From: Vitreoscilla sp.
Lineage (GTDB): Bacteria > Pseudomonadota > Gammaproteobacteria > Burkholderiales > Burkholderiaceae_C
NCBI GenBank assembly: GCA_018780145.1
Contig: JADMKA010000063.1
Span: forward strand, 1-51,240
Reading direction: 5' to 3'
DNA: 51,240 bases
Below, piece by piece: positions 43,104 to 51,240 of the stretch (positions within the stretch are counted from its first letter, which is position 1; the number at the start of each line of letters is the position of its first letter). A program made the position numbers and the translations under genes. The notes below the pieces were generated by a model, which saw only the letters and a list, made by a program, of their open reading frames with translations, searched no databases and was not told the origin of the DNA.

Positions 43104-43829
43104 GTGAGCGCCCACCCCGAACCCCGGCCCCCCAGCCCCGCCGATCTGCGGGTGGAGCAGGCGCTACAGTTGCTGCAGCAGTCCGGGCATCCGTTGCCCC
43201 CGGGTGCCCCCGGCAGCGCGGCCTGGATGCAGGGCCTGATCGACGCGCTGTGCGACCTGTCCAGCCGCGACGCGCTCACCGGCCTGCCCAACCGCCGCAG
43301 TTTCGAAGCAGCGCTCGGGCGTGAGATCGACCGCGTGGCCCGCTCGGGCGAGCCGGCGCTGCTGCTGCTGCTGGACATCGACCATTTCAAGCGCGTGAAC
43401 GACACCCATGGCCACAGCGTGGGGGATCTGGTCATCCAGGCGGTGGCCGACGCGCTGCGCGATTCCGTGCGGCCGATGGACCTGCCCGCGCGCGTCGGCG
43501 GCGAGGAGTTCGCCATCATCCTGCCGAACTGCCCCCCGGCTTTCGGCGAGACCGTGGCCGAGCGCGTGCGCCACCGCATCGAGAACAAGATCATTCGCTT
43601 CGGCCCGTCGCAGACCCTGGGCGTCACGGTGAGCATCGGTGGCGCCTACGCGCCGCAGTGGGTGCGCTCCACCGCCGGCATCTGGGTCGAGCGGGCCGAC
43701 CTGCAGCTCTACCGCGCCAAGGCCGAAGGCCGCAACCGCACTTGCCTGGAGCCGACGCCGGTGTCGCTCGTCAGTGCCGAGGAAAAGGGCATGCTGTTTG
43801 GCACCTCGAATTTCGGGGATTTCGAATGA
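43104..43829 (+). CDS. GGDEF diguanylate cyclase
   Basis: 241 residues from GTG 43104 (start tentative; codons further upstream are also open). The single GGDEF domain has the active-site variant GGEEF preceded by an inhibitory I-site, in RPMDLPARVGGEEF, so c-di-GMP product control is expected. The substrate region is DIDHFKRVNDTHGH near residue 90. No sensor domain is fused; the first 55 residues are Pro-rich or helical. The stop overlaps the FlhG-like gene, and a globin follows. Confidence 0.9.
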   Translation: MSAHPEPRPPSPADLRVEQALQLLQQSGHPLPPGAPGSAAWMQGLIDALCDLSSRDALTGLPNRRSFEAALGREIDRVARSGEPALLLLLDIDHFKRVNDTHGHSVGDLVIQAVADALRDSVRPMDLPARVGGEEFAIILPNCPPAFGETVAERVRHRIENKIIRFGPSQTLGVTVSIGGAYAPQWVRSTAGIWVERADLQLYRAKAEGRNRTCLEPTPVSLVSAEEKGMLFGTSNFGDFE

Positions 43830-44611
43830 CCGCCCAGAACCCCTCCCCGGTGCCCCGCGGCGCACGCATCACCGCCATCACCAGCGGCAAGGGCGGCGTG
43901 GGCAAGACCTTCCTGTCGGCCAACCTGGCCGCTGCCCTGGCGCGCCAGGGCGAGCGGGTGCTGGTGCTCGACGCCGACCTGGGCCTGGCCAATCTGGACG
44001 TGGTGCTGAACCTGTTCCCGAAGATCACGTTGCACGACGTGTTCACCGGCAAGAACACGCTGGAGCAGGCCATCGTGCCGGCACCCGGCGGCTTCCATGT
44101 GCTGCTGGCCGGCTCGGGCATGGTCGAGTACTCGCGCCTGACGCCCGAGGTGCGCGATCAACTGGTGGATGTGGTGCGGCAGGTCCGCCCGCGCTTCGAC
44201 AGGATCCTGCTGGACACCGGGGCCGGCATCTCCGATGTGGTGCTCTACACCGTCTCGCTGGCCGACGATGTGCTGGTGGTCACCACCCCCGAGCCCACCG
44301 CACTGACCGACGCCTACGCGACCATCAAGGTGCTGGCCACCACCCAGGGCCGGCGCGACCTGCGCGTGCTGGTCAACCAGGTCAATCGCACCGGTGACGG
44401 CCGCACCATCCGCGGCCAGTTGCAGCAGGTGGTGGACCGCTATGTCTCGCCCGGCCTGGAATCCCCGGTCAAGCTGGAGTTCCTCGGCGAGGTGCTCAAC
44501 GACAAGACGGTGCGCGAGGCGGTGACACGCCGGCAACTGCTGATCGAGAGCTTCCCTGGCTGCGCGGCTGCGCAGGGCGTGATGGCCGCTGCGACCCGCC
44601 TGATCCTCTGA
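43826..44611 (+). CDS. MinD/ParA-type ATPase, FlhG/FleN-like
   Basis: 261 residues from ATG 43826, overlapping the GGDEF stop. It has a deviant Walker A SGKGGVGKTFLSANLA near residue 20, with the signature first Lys, then LDADLGLANLDVVLNL, which is typical of FlhG/FleN flagellar number regulators. The membrane-targeting helix of MinD is not obvious. Placement near che genes and a c-di-GMP enzyme suits control of flagella or of another polar structure. Confidence 0.85.
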   Translation: MTAQNPSPVPRGARITAITSGKGGVGKTFLSANLAAALARQGERVLVLDADLGLANLDVVLNLFPKITLHDVFTGKNTLEQAIVPAPGGFHVLLAGSGMVEYSRLTPEVRDQLVDVVRQVRPRFDRILLDTGAGISDVVLYTVSLADDVLVVTTPEPTALTDAYATIKVLATTQGRRDLRVLVNQVNRTGDGRTIRGQLQQVVDRYVSPGLESPVKLEFLGEVLNDKTVREAVTRRQLLIESFPGCAAAQGVMAAATRLIL

Positions 44612-45009
44612 TGCCCGCCGATCCGGTCGAGACCACACCGTTCGAGCGCCTGGGCGGCGAGCCCGGCGTGCGGGCGCTGGTCGACAGGTTCTACGACCTG
44701 ATGGAACTGGAGCCCCGCTACGCCGTGCTGCGTGGCGTGCACGGCAACGACCTGGCGCAGGCGCGGCAGCGGCTGTTCTGGTTCCTGTGTGGCTGGCTGG
44801 GTGGCCCCAACCACTACATCGAGCGCTTCGGGCACCCGCGGCTGCGGGCGCGCCACCTGCCGTTCTCCATCGGCCAGGTCGAGCGCGACCAGTGGCTGGC
44901 CTGCATGTATCAGGCGATGCAGGAGTGCGGCGTCGAGCCGGCGCTGCGCGAGCGGCTCGAAGTCTCGCTGTTCGACACCGCCGACTGGATGCGCAACCGC
45001 CCCGGTTGA
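44611..45009 (+). CDS. group II truncated hemoglobin
   Basis: 132 residues from ATG 44611, overlapping the previous stop (TGATG). The trHb2 pattern is clear: ERLGGEPGVRALVDRFYDLM, WLGGPNHYIERFGHPRLR and RARHLPFSIG with the heme-binding proximal His, then WLACMYQAM. Such globins bind oxygen or NO. Translational coupling to a diguanylate cyclase/FlhG pair suggests an oxygen or NO input to motility control (inference). Confidence 0.9.
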   Translation: MPADPVETTPFERLGGEPGVRALVDRFYDLMELEPRYAVLRGVHGNDLAQARQRLFWFLCGWLGGPNHYIERFGHPRLRARHLPFSIGQVERDQWLACMYQAMQECGVEPALRERLEVSLFDTADWMRNRPG

Positions 45010-45011
45010 CG

Positions 45012-45683
45012 TCAACGGGCGTTCAACAGCACCACCAGTGCCCCGGCACCGCCCTGCGGCCCCGGCGCCTGGGCGAAGGCGATCACCTCGCGGCGTTGCG
45101 CCAGCCAGCGCTGCACCTTGGCCTTCAGCACCGGCTCCTTGCCGGGTGATCCATGGCCCTTGCCATGAACCACCCGCAGGCAGCGCCGGCCGTGCTGGTG
45201 CGCGGCCCGGATGAACTCGCTCAATGCGTCGCGAGCCTCGTCGCGACGCAGGCCGTGCAGGTCCAGCTGGCCCTGGATCGCCCACTGGCCGCGGCGCAGC
45301 TTGTTGAGCACGTCGGGGCCGACGTCGGGACGGCGGTAACTCAGGCCGTCGTCGGTCAGCAGCAGGGTCTCGATGTCGACCTCGTCGGACAAGGCTTCGC
45401 GCAGCGCGGCCTGCTCGTCGCGCTCGCGCTGCAGCGGCTCGGGTGCCGGCGGGCGCACGCTCGGCGCGGCCTTGGCGGCCGCCTTCAGGCGCTTCACCGG
45501 GCCCACTGCGTGGCTGAAGGCGTGCCGCTCCTGCTCGCGCCGGGCTGCCTCGGCGGCCGCACGTGCGCGGGCCACGGCGGCGTCGGCCTCGGCAGCTCGC
45601 AAGGCGTCGCGCAGGGCACCCAGGTCTTTCAGGTCTTTGGACTTCACGATGCCGGCATTGTCGGGGCCGGCGCGCGTCGCCAC
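45012..45683 (-). CDS. Smr-domain protein
   Basis: 223 residues from ATG 45683. The N-terminal half is an Ala/Arg-rich coiled-coil-like region (about 20-75). The C-terminal Smr domain has LDLHGLRRDEARDAL and VVHGKGHGS. Stand-alone Smr proteins nick branched DNA or act on RNA at stalled ribosomes. Convergent with the globin gene, leaving 2 bp between stops. Confidence 0.9.
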   Translation of the reverse strand: MATRAGPDNAGIVKSKDLKDLGALRDALRAAEADAAVARARAAAEAARREQERHAFSHAVGPVKRLKAAAKAAPSVRPPAPEPLQRERDEQAALREALSDEVDIETLLLTDDGLSYRRPDVGPDVLNKLRRGQWAIQGQLDLHGLRRDEARDALSEFIRAAHQHGRRCLRVVHGKGHGSPGKEPVLKAKVQRWLAQRREVIAFAQAPGPQGGAGALVVLLNAR

Positions 45684-45693
45684 GCTGGCAGGG

Positions 45694-46368
45694 TCAGAGC
45701 AGCCCGCGCTCGGCGAAGCTGACCACCTGGCCGGCGCCCACCACCAGGTGGTCCAGCACGCGCACGTCCACCAGCTGCAGCGCGGCCTTCAGCGACTGGG
45801 TGAGGAACTCATCGGCACGCGAGGGTTCGGCCAGACCCGAGGGGTGGTTGTGCGCGAGGATCACCGCACCGGCGTTCAGGTCCAGCGCCTGGCGGACCAC
45901 CTCGCGGGGGTAGACCGAAGTCTGTGCCAGCGTGCCGTGGAACAGCTCGCGCCACTCGATGAGCCGGTGCTGGCTGTCGAGGTACAGCACGCCGAAGACC
46001 TCCCGGTCATGGCCGCCCAGCTTCAGCGCGGTGAACTCCTTTACCTTGGCCGGCGAGTCGAATACCGGGCCACGCTCCAACTGCTGGGTCAGCGAGCGCC
46101 GCGCCATCTCCACCACCGCGGCCAGCTCGGCACGCTTTGCCGGGCCCATGCCCTTGATGCGGCGGAAGTCGTCGGCGCCCGCGTGCAACAGGCCGCTGAA
46201 GCCTTTGAAGGCTGTCAGCAATTCGTCCGCCAGCGCCAGCACGCCCTTGCCCTTCATGCCGGTGCGCAGCAGCAGGGCCAGCAGCTCGGCGTCGGCCAGC
46301 GCGCCTGGGCCATGGGCGAGCAGCTTCTCGCGCGGCCGCAGCGCGGCCGGCAGTTCCTTGATCGACAT
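45694..46368 (-). CDS. radC: RadC-family JAB-domain protein
   Basis: 224 residues from ATG 46368 with GGGAG upstream; ATG 46389 is an alternative. A helix-hairpin-helix motif ([12 protein letters not shown] near 75) precedes the JAMM domain, with metal ligands in [15 protein letters not shown] near 175. RadC proteins have an unclear, probably DNA-linked, role. It precedes the Smr gene by 10 bp, so they may be co-transcribed. Confidence 0.93.
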   Translation of the reverse strand: MSIKELPAALRPREKLLAHGPGALADAELLALLLRTGMKGKGVLALADELLTAFKGFSGLLHAGADDFRRIKGMGPAKRAELAAVVEMARRSLTQQLERGPVFDSPAKVKEFTALKLGGHDREVFGVLYLDSQHRLIEWRELFHGTLAQTSVYPREVVRQALDLNAGAVILAHNHPSGLAEPSRADEFLTQSLKAALQLVDVRVLDHLVVGAGQVVSFAERGLL

Positions 46369-46459
46369 CGGGCACTCCCTGAGGTGCACCGCCAGGCCGT
46401 CTGTCGACGTCGGTCAGCCGCGGCCCGTGCGTGCGGCGCCGAGGATACCAGCGCCAGCT

Positions 46460-47498
46460 TCAGGGGGCCGGCGGGGTCAGCAGGAAGGCGTGGCTCTCGT
46501 GGGCGATGGTATTCGTCGCCGTGCCGGTGATCACGCCGTGGTCGTTGATCGCATAGGCCACCCGCAGAAACCAGCCCGCGGCGCGGGTCTCGTCGTCCAG
46601 CAACGTGTTGAGGTCGATGATGGCGCCGTTCTTCCACATCGTCGCGCGCTGGCCGAGAAACTCATAGGCCTTCTCGACAAAGCTGGTGCCGACAGCGACG
46701 CCAGCGTCGTTGATCCCGTAGGCGTGGCTGAGGTCCCTGCCCGGCAGGGTGCCGAGGTCGGTGGCGGCCTTGCCGTCCCACAGCGTGGCGTGTAGATCCC
46801 CTTGCGCAGTCAGGCTCCAACCGACCACTTGCCCCCTGCCGTTCGGTGCCCAGGCCACGCTGTGCAGGCCTCCCAGCGTACCCAGCTCGACCACCTTGGC
46901 ACCGCGCCAGACGGTGGCGCGCACCAGGTCTTGCTGGTTGTAGCTGTAACCTGCCACGTGGCCCTTGTCGTTGATGGCATGGGCCTCGCTGAGGCTGCCT
47001 CCCGGCAGTGTGCCCAGGTCGATGGGGGTGCCATCGACCCACATCGTGGCATGGAACGGCACCCCCGTGGATACGCTGCTGATGCCGACGACCCAGCCCG
47101 CCTGGTTGATGGCGTATGCGAAGCCCCACCGCCCGTCGAGGGGGGGGCAGTACGGTGGCCATGCCAGCTTTCCACAGCACCGCCTGGTTCCCGCATTCAC
47201 CGACAACGGCCGCTTCTCCGTTGATCCCGCGAGCCCGGCAGGTCCCCAGCTCCGGGCTCGGTTCGCCAAGAGCGGTGATCTTGCCGTGGTGCCACAGGGT
47301 GGCGCTCCGGGTCTCGTCCCTGACGCTGATGCCTGCCACCGAGCCGTGCCGGTTGATGGCAGATCCGCTGCTGTAGTTGCCCAAGGCGCCCAGATCCGTG
47401 AAGCGGTAGGCGCCTTCGGCGTGGGCCGTGCCGGCCATCACGGCCCAGAGGGCAAGAGGCAGGGCCGTACGCCAACATGGCCGCTGTCCAGTCTTCAT
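46460..47498 (-). pseudogene. HAF-repeat exported protein, frameshifted at a G8 tract
   Basis: A signal peptide from ATG 47498 (MKTGQRPCWRTALPLALW, cut after AHA) opens the frame, which reads well to about residue 117. There a run of eight G (47140-47147, C on the coding strand) shifts it. Reading seven bases instead joins it to LDGRWGFAYAINQAGW and the rest of the protein to 46460. The product would have the HAF pattern (DLGTLPGG ... INDKGHVAGYS ... HATLW) like its two neighbours. Homopolymer phase variation, true decay or a sequencing error are all possible. Confidence 0.8.
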
Positions 47499-47606
47499 GC
47501 GTGTCCCCCGTCCCATGGCGACGCCCATACTGCCATGTGACTCACGCGTCCCTGGCCAGGCTAACCCTGCTCAACTCCGAGCTGGCCCGGAAACTCGGTG
47601 CCGGAA

Positions 47607-48656
47607 TCAGGGGGCCGCCGGCGTCAGCAGGAAGGCGCGGGTGTCGTGGACGATGCCGTTCGTCGCCACGCCGGTGATCACGCCGTGGTCATTGATCGCC
47701 GTGGCCGCCAGCAGCAGCCAGCCCGCAGCGCGGGTCTCGTCGTCGAGAAGCGTGTTGAGGTCGATGGTGGTGCCGCCGTTCCACATCGTCGCGCGCCGGT
47801 CGAGGTACTTGGCAGCCTTCGTGACGAAGGCGTAGCCGACGGAGACGCCCGCGTCGTTGAGCCCATGGGCGCAGCTGGTGACGCCGCCCGGCAAGGTGCC
47901 GAGGTCGACGGCGGCTTTGCCGTTCCACAAGGTGGCGTGCGAATGCCCTCTCCCGGTCTGGCTGCAACCGGCCACCTGCCCCCTGCCATTCAGGGTCAGG
48001 GCCTGGCTGTTCAGGCCGCCCAGCGTGCCCAGGTCGATCACCTTGGCGCCGCGCCAGACGGTGGCGCGCGAGAGGCCTTGCCGGTTCGTGCTGTACCCCA
48101 CCACCTGCCCCTTGTCATTGATGGCGTGGGCCTCGCTGTACGTGCCGCCGGGCAGGGTGCCCAGGTCGGTGGGTGCGCCATCGATCCACATCGTGGCATG
48201 GGTCGCGCCCAGCACGGCCAGGCTGCTGCGGCCGACGACCCGGCCCGCCTGGTTGATGCCGGAGGCATGGCCGTACAGTCCGCCCAGGGTGGGCAGCACG
48301 GTGGCCACGCCGCCTTCCCACAGCATCGCACGCGGATAGCCGTCGTCGCCCAGGCATTCGCCAACAACGGCAACTTCACCGTTGATGCCGTGAGCCTGGC
48401 AGTTCCCCACGTCCGGGCTCGGGTCGCCGAGGGCGGTGATCTTGCCGTGGTGCCACAGGGTGGCGCTCCAGGTCTTGCCGCTGCTGAAACCAGCCACCGA
48501 CCCGTGCTGGTTGATGCCGTAGCCGATGCTGAAGCTGCCCACGGCGCCCAGATCCGTGAAGCGGTAGGTGCCTTCGGCCTGCGCCGCGCCCGCCGGTGCG
48601 GCCCACAGGGCCAGAAGCAGGGCCATGGGCCCAAGCTGTCGGTGTCCAGTTTTCAT
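47607..48656 (-). CDS. HAF-repeat exported protein
   Basis: 349 residues from ATG 48656, with a signal peptide (start MKTGHRQLGPMALLLALW, cut after AQA). It has about six repeats of some 45-50 residues with the core DLGTLGG-x-S-x-A-x2-IN-x2-GQVVGYS and HATLW, which likely form a beta-propeller-like exported or periplasmic domain. Function of HAF proteins is unknown. Intact paralogue of the frameshifted gene at 46460, sharing the C-terminal motif AFLLTP. Confidence 0.88.
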   Translation of the reverse strand: MKTGHRQLGPMALLLALWAAPAGAAQAEGTYRFTDLGAVGSFSIGYGINQHGSVAGFSSGKTWSATLWHHGKITALGDPSPDVGNCQAHGINGEVAVVGECLGDDGYPRAMLWEGGVATVLPTLGGLYGHASGINQAGRVVGRSSLAVLGATHATMWIDGAPTDLGTLPGGTYSEAHAINDKGQVVGYSTNRQGLSRATVWRGAKVIDLGTLGGLNSQALTLNGRGQVAGCSQTGRGHSHATLWNGKAAVDLGTLPGGVTSCAHGLNDAGVSVGYAFVTKAAKYLDRRATMWNGGTTIDLNTLLDDETRAAGWLLLAATAINDHGVITGVATNGIVHDTRAFLLTPAAP

Positions 48657-48859
48657 GCGCGTCCCCTGCCAGGCGTGAACGAGTGGCCGGCGGTGGCCAA
48701 GCCGCCGCGCCATGACCAAGCCGATGGCGCAATGTGCCGCAAGCGTGCGAGTTCGGTTTGATCCTGCTCAATTCCATGCGGGCCGGCCGGCCCGGCCGCT
48801 GGGAGCGACCCGGCGCCCACGGTGGACGCAGCAGTTCGGGCCACGGTGGGATCCCCGCT

Positions 48860-49909
48860 TCAAGGGGGTGTCAGTCGAAAACCGCGTTCCTTGCCGTTGA
48901 TGGCGTTCTTGGCGACGCCGGCGATCACGCCGTCCTCGTTGATTGACCTCGCTTCGAGCAGCACCCAGCCCGCCGCGCGCGTGGCGTCATCGAGCCAGGT
49001 GTTGAGGTCGATGGCTGCGCCATCGCGCCAGACTGCGGCGCGCCGGTCCTTCACATGGTTGTGGGCGGTCGTATGGCTGTAGCCGACCACCGTCCCTTCG
49101 TGGTCGATGCCCCAGGCGTAACTGTTCCGGCCCTCGCCCAAGGTGCCGAGGTCGATGGCGATGCCGTCGCGCCAGAGCGCGGCATGCACGGTGTAGGCCG
49201 CGGGGACGTCGCTGTAGCCGGCCACCCAGCGTTTGCGGTTGACCGCCGCGGCAATGCTCCACTGGCCGCCCAGCGTGCCCAGGTCGACGAGCGTGCCGTC
49301 CGCCGCCCAGAGCGCGGCGTGCGCCTGATTCCCGGGGATGTAGGCATAGCCCACCGCGTCGCCGAGCGCATTGATGGCGTTGGCCGCGCTGTGGGCGCCG
49401 CCGAGCGTGCCCAGATCGAACGGCACCCCGCCGACCCAGCGTGTCGCGTGGTACTCGGTGTCGCCGGCCAGCTGGCTGTAGCCGACGATCTGGCCCGCGT
49501 TGTTGATGGCGCTGGCCACGCCGATGCTGCCCCCCAGTGTGGGCAGCAGCGTGGCGACACCGTCCTGCCAGAGCGCCGGCCGCGCCTGGTCGGGGGGCAG
49601 CCGGATGCTGCCGACGATGTCCAGGTACCGGTTGGCGCCGTAGGCCTCGCTCGCCAGGCCCAGTTGGTGGAGGTCCTGCGGCATGTTGCGGCGCCACAGC
49701 GTGGCGTGCGGCATGTTGTCGTCGAGAGGGTGGCTGTAGCCCACGACCGCGTCATGGCCGTTCAGGTCGCGCGCGTCGCCGTCCGAACCCCCAGGCCCAT
49801 GCAGCGCGGTGAAGCGGTATGGGGCCTGGGCGGCAACTCCGAAGCTGAGGGCAGCCAGGACGATGGTGCACAGCGTGGTCCGGAGGCGGTGGCTCGGTGA
49901 TGGTGACAT
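48860..49909 (-). CDS. HAF-repeat exported protein (third tandem copy)
   Basis: 349 residues from ATG 49909, with GGAGG just upstream. The signal peptide is LCTIVLAALSFGVAAQA. HAF repeats include FDLGTLGGAHSAANAIN and VDLGTLGGQWSIAAAVN. It is more diverged from the other two than they are from each other, and it ends RGFRLTPP. Same orientation as its paralogues, but each gene has its own upstream region of about 110-200 bp. Confidence 0.88.
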   Translation of the reverse strand: MSPSPSHRLRTTLCTIVLAALSFGVAAQAPYRFTALHGPGGSDGDARDLNGHDAVVGYSHPLDDNMPHATLWRRNMPQDLHQLGLASEAYGANRYLDIVGSIRLPPDQARPALWQDGVATLLPTLGGSIGVASAINNAGQIVGYSQLAGDTEYHATRWVGGVPFDLGTLGGAHSAANAINALGDAVGYAYIPGNQAHAALWAADGTLVDLGTLGGQWSIAAAVNRKRWVAGYSDVPAAYTVHAALWRDGIAIDLGTLGEGRNSYAWGIDHEGTVVGYSHTTAHNHVKDRRAAVWRDGAAIDLNTWLDDATRAAGWVLLEARSINEDGVIAGVAKNAINGKERGFRLTPP

Positions 49910-50067
49910 GTGCCCTCCTTCGCGACCCTTGGCGCCGCACGGCTCACGAATGTGGCCCGTGCGGCGAACCGGTTCCTTGCGCAGGCGCAAGCCTGGCGCG
50001 GGGCGTGCCATGCCGGCGCGTGGCCGTTGTACGGCGGTGGAATGGGCCGGGCCGCTAAAATCGGGCT

Positions 50068-50511
50068 GTGAACACCGTCCAACCCGGGTCCTTCCTGACC
50101 TTGCACTACCGACTCGCCGGCCCTGATGGGGCCGACGTGGTGAGCACCTTCGCCGACAAGCCCGCGACGTTGGCCATTGGCGCGGGCCAGCTGGCGCCGG
50201 CCATCGAGGCCCGCCTGATCGGGCTGGAGGAGGGCGCCGAAGCCACGTTCGTGCTGGCCCCCGGCGAGGCCTTCGGCGAGCGCAACGCCGAGATGCTGCA
50301 ACGCGTGGGCCGGGGGCTGCTGGCCGAGCATGGCGACCCCGAGGCCGAGTACCACCTGGGTGACGTGGTCGAATTCCCCACGCCCGACGGCACCGGCCGC
50401 TTTGCCGGCGTCGTGCGCGAGTGCGGCGACGACTGGCTGCTGTTCGACTTCAACCACCCGCTCGCGGGGCAGGCCGTGACCTTCCAGGTCCGGCTGATCG
50501 GGGTGATGTGA
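50068..50511 (+). CDS. fkpB: FKBP-type peptidyl-prolyl isomerase, SlpA-like
   Basis: 147 residues from GTG 50068. It is an SlpA/FkpB-type FKBP with an inserted IF domain, with LTLHYRLAG at the start, then [17 protein letters not shown] near residue 38 and [18 protein letters not shown] at the end. Its stop overlaps the ispH start (TGATG), matching the common fkpB-ispH pair. It probably helps fold cytoplasmic proteins. Confidence 0.93.
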   Translation: MNTVQPGSFLTLHYRLAGPDGADVVSTFADKPATLAIGAGQLAPAIEARLIGLEEGAEATFVLAPGEAFGERNAEMLQRVGRGLLAEHGDPEAEYHLGDVVEFPTPDGTGRFAGVVRECGDDWLLFDFNHPLAGQAVTFQVRLIGVM

Positions 50512-51240
50512 TGACCGTGCAACCGAGCGATGTCCTGCTGGCCGAGCCGCGCGGCTTTTGCGCTGGCGTGGACCGGGCGATCGAGATCGTCGAGCGGGCG
50601 CTGACCCGGTTTGGTGCCCCGATCTACGTGCGGCACGAGATCGTCCACAACACCTTCGTCGTCAATGACCTGAAGTCCAAGGGCGCGATCTTCATCGAGG
50701 ACCTGGCGGAGGTGCCCCCTGGCGCCACGCTGGTCTTCTCGGCCCACGGTGTTTCGCAGGCGGTGCGGGTGGAGGCGGCACAGCGCGGCTTCCAGGTCTT
50801 CGACGCCACTTGCCCGCTGGTCACCAAGGTCCATGTCGAGGTCGCCAAGCTGGCCAAGGAAGGCTACGAGTTCATCATGATCGGCCACAAGGGTCACCCC
50901 GAGGTCGAGGGCACGATGGGCCAGTTGCGCGATGGCATCTTCCTGGTGGAGGACGTGGACGATGTCGCCCGCGCCCCGGTCACCCGCCCCGACAAGCTGG
51001 CGGTGGTGACCCAGACCACGCTGAGCGTGGACGACGCGGCCGAGATCCTCACCGCGGTGAAGGCGCGCTTCCCGCAGGTGCGCGAGCCCAAGCAGCAGGA
51101 CATCTGCTATGCCACCCAGAACCGGCAGGATGCCGTCAAGCTGCTGGCGCCGCTGGTGGACGTGGTGATCGTCGTCGGCAGCCCCACCAGCTCCAACAGC
51201 AACCGCCTGCGCGAGCTGGCCGAGCGCCTGGGCACGCCGG
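50511..51240 (+). CDS. ispH: 4-hydroxy-3-methylbut-2-enyl diphosphate reductase IspH (partial)
   Basis: The first 243 residues are present; the gene runs off the right edge. The iron-sulfur ligands are in [21 protein letters not shown] and [11 protein letters not shown], and the substrate loop [11 protein letters not shown] is seen. IspH makes IPP and DMAPP in the last step of the MEP isoprenoid pathway. Translationally coupled to the FKBP gene. Confidence 0.96.
   Translation, partial: MTVQPSDVLLAEPRGFCAGVDRAIEIVERALTRFGAPIYVRHEIVHNTFVVNDLKSKGAIFIEDLAEVPPGATLVFSAHGVSQAVRVEAAQRGFQVFDATCPLVTKVHVEVAKLAKEGYEFIMIGHKGHPEVEGTMGQLRDGIFLVEDVDDVARAPVTRPDKLAVVTQTTLSVDDAAEILTAVKARFPQVREPKQQDICYATQNRQDAVKLLAPLVDVVIVVGSPTSSNSNRLRELAERLGTP

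Overview
The window looks like a high-GC betaproteobacterial chromosome, probably Burkholderiales near Rubrivivax/Leptothrix/Sphaerotilus. That placement is inferred from GC-rich coding and from the core gene content (yicC, rph, rdgB, hemW, cheR-cheD-cheB, ispH), not from a search. It splits near 34.6 kb. To the left is a genomic island or integrative element whose other end lies outside the window. To the right is ordinary core chromosome. A P4-type integrase on the minus strand (33208-34485) sits at the junction.

Island backbone (1-11.1 kb and 30.3-33.1 kb): a giant methylase/helicase runs off the left edge. It is followed by a PRTRC (ParB-related, ThiF-related cassette) module in the order ParB, E, C, F, small ORF, B, A, ThiF. 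Proteins C, B, ThiF and A correspond to a ubiquitin-like protein, an E2-like protein, an E1-like adenylase and a JAMM protease. The actin-like PRTRC protein D lies 19 kb away with its own operon, which includes a Cas4-like nuclease.

Accessory cargo (11.1-20.7 kb): a RES-type toxin-antitoxin remnant, a HEIGH metallopeptidase, a NUC endonuclease, a small inhibitor-like protein with a cytoplasmic subtilase, a Dam-like methylase with a HhH-GPD glycosylase, and a tightly coupled minus-strand operon. That operon encodes a glycine-rich small protein, a PfkB/nucleoside-deoxyribosyltransferase fusion, a QueC-like enzyme and a SagB-like nitroreductase. It is the best candidate for an undescribed system: a QueC-family enzyme beside a small protein with a glycine-rich N-terminus suggests nucleobase-to-protein conjugation, possibly in phage defence.

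Mobile DNA (20.96-29.1 kb): two nested RIT (recombinase in trio) elements. The inner one (22324-25764) has perfect 33-bp inverted repeats and splits the middle recombinase of the outer one; removing it restores the frame exactly. The outer one (20962-27940) abuts and replaces the 3' end of another tyrosine integrase. Core region (34.7-51.2 kb): yicC, a Ser/Thr kinase/PP2C pair, rph-rdgB-hemW, cheRDB, a diguanylate cyclase/FlhG-like/truncated-globin operon, Smr and RadC proteins, three tandem HAF-repeat exported proteins (one frameshifted at a G8 tract), an SlpA-type FKBP and ispH (cut by the right edge).
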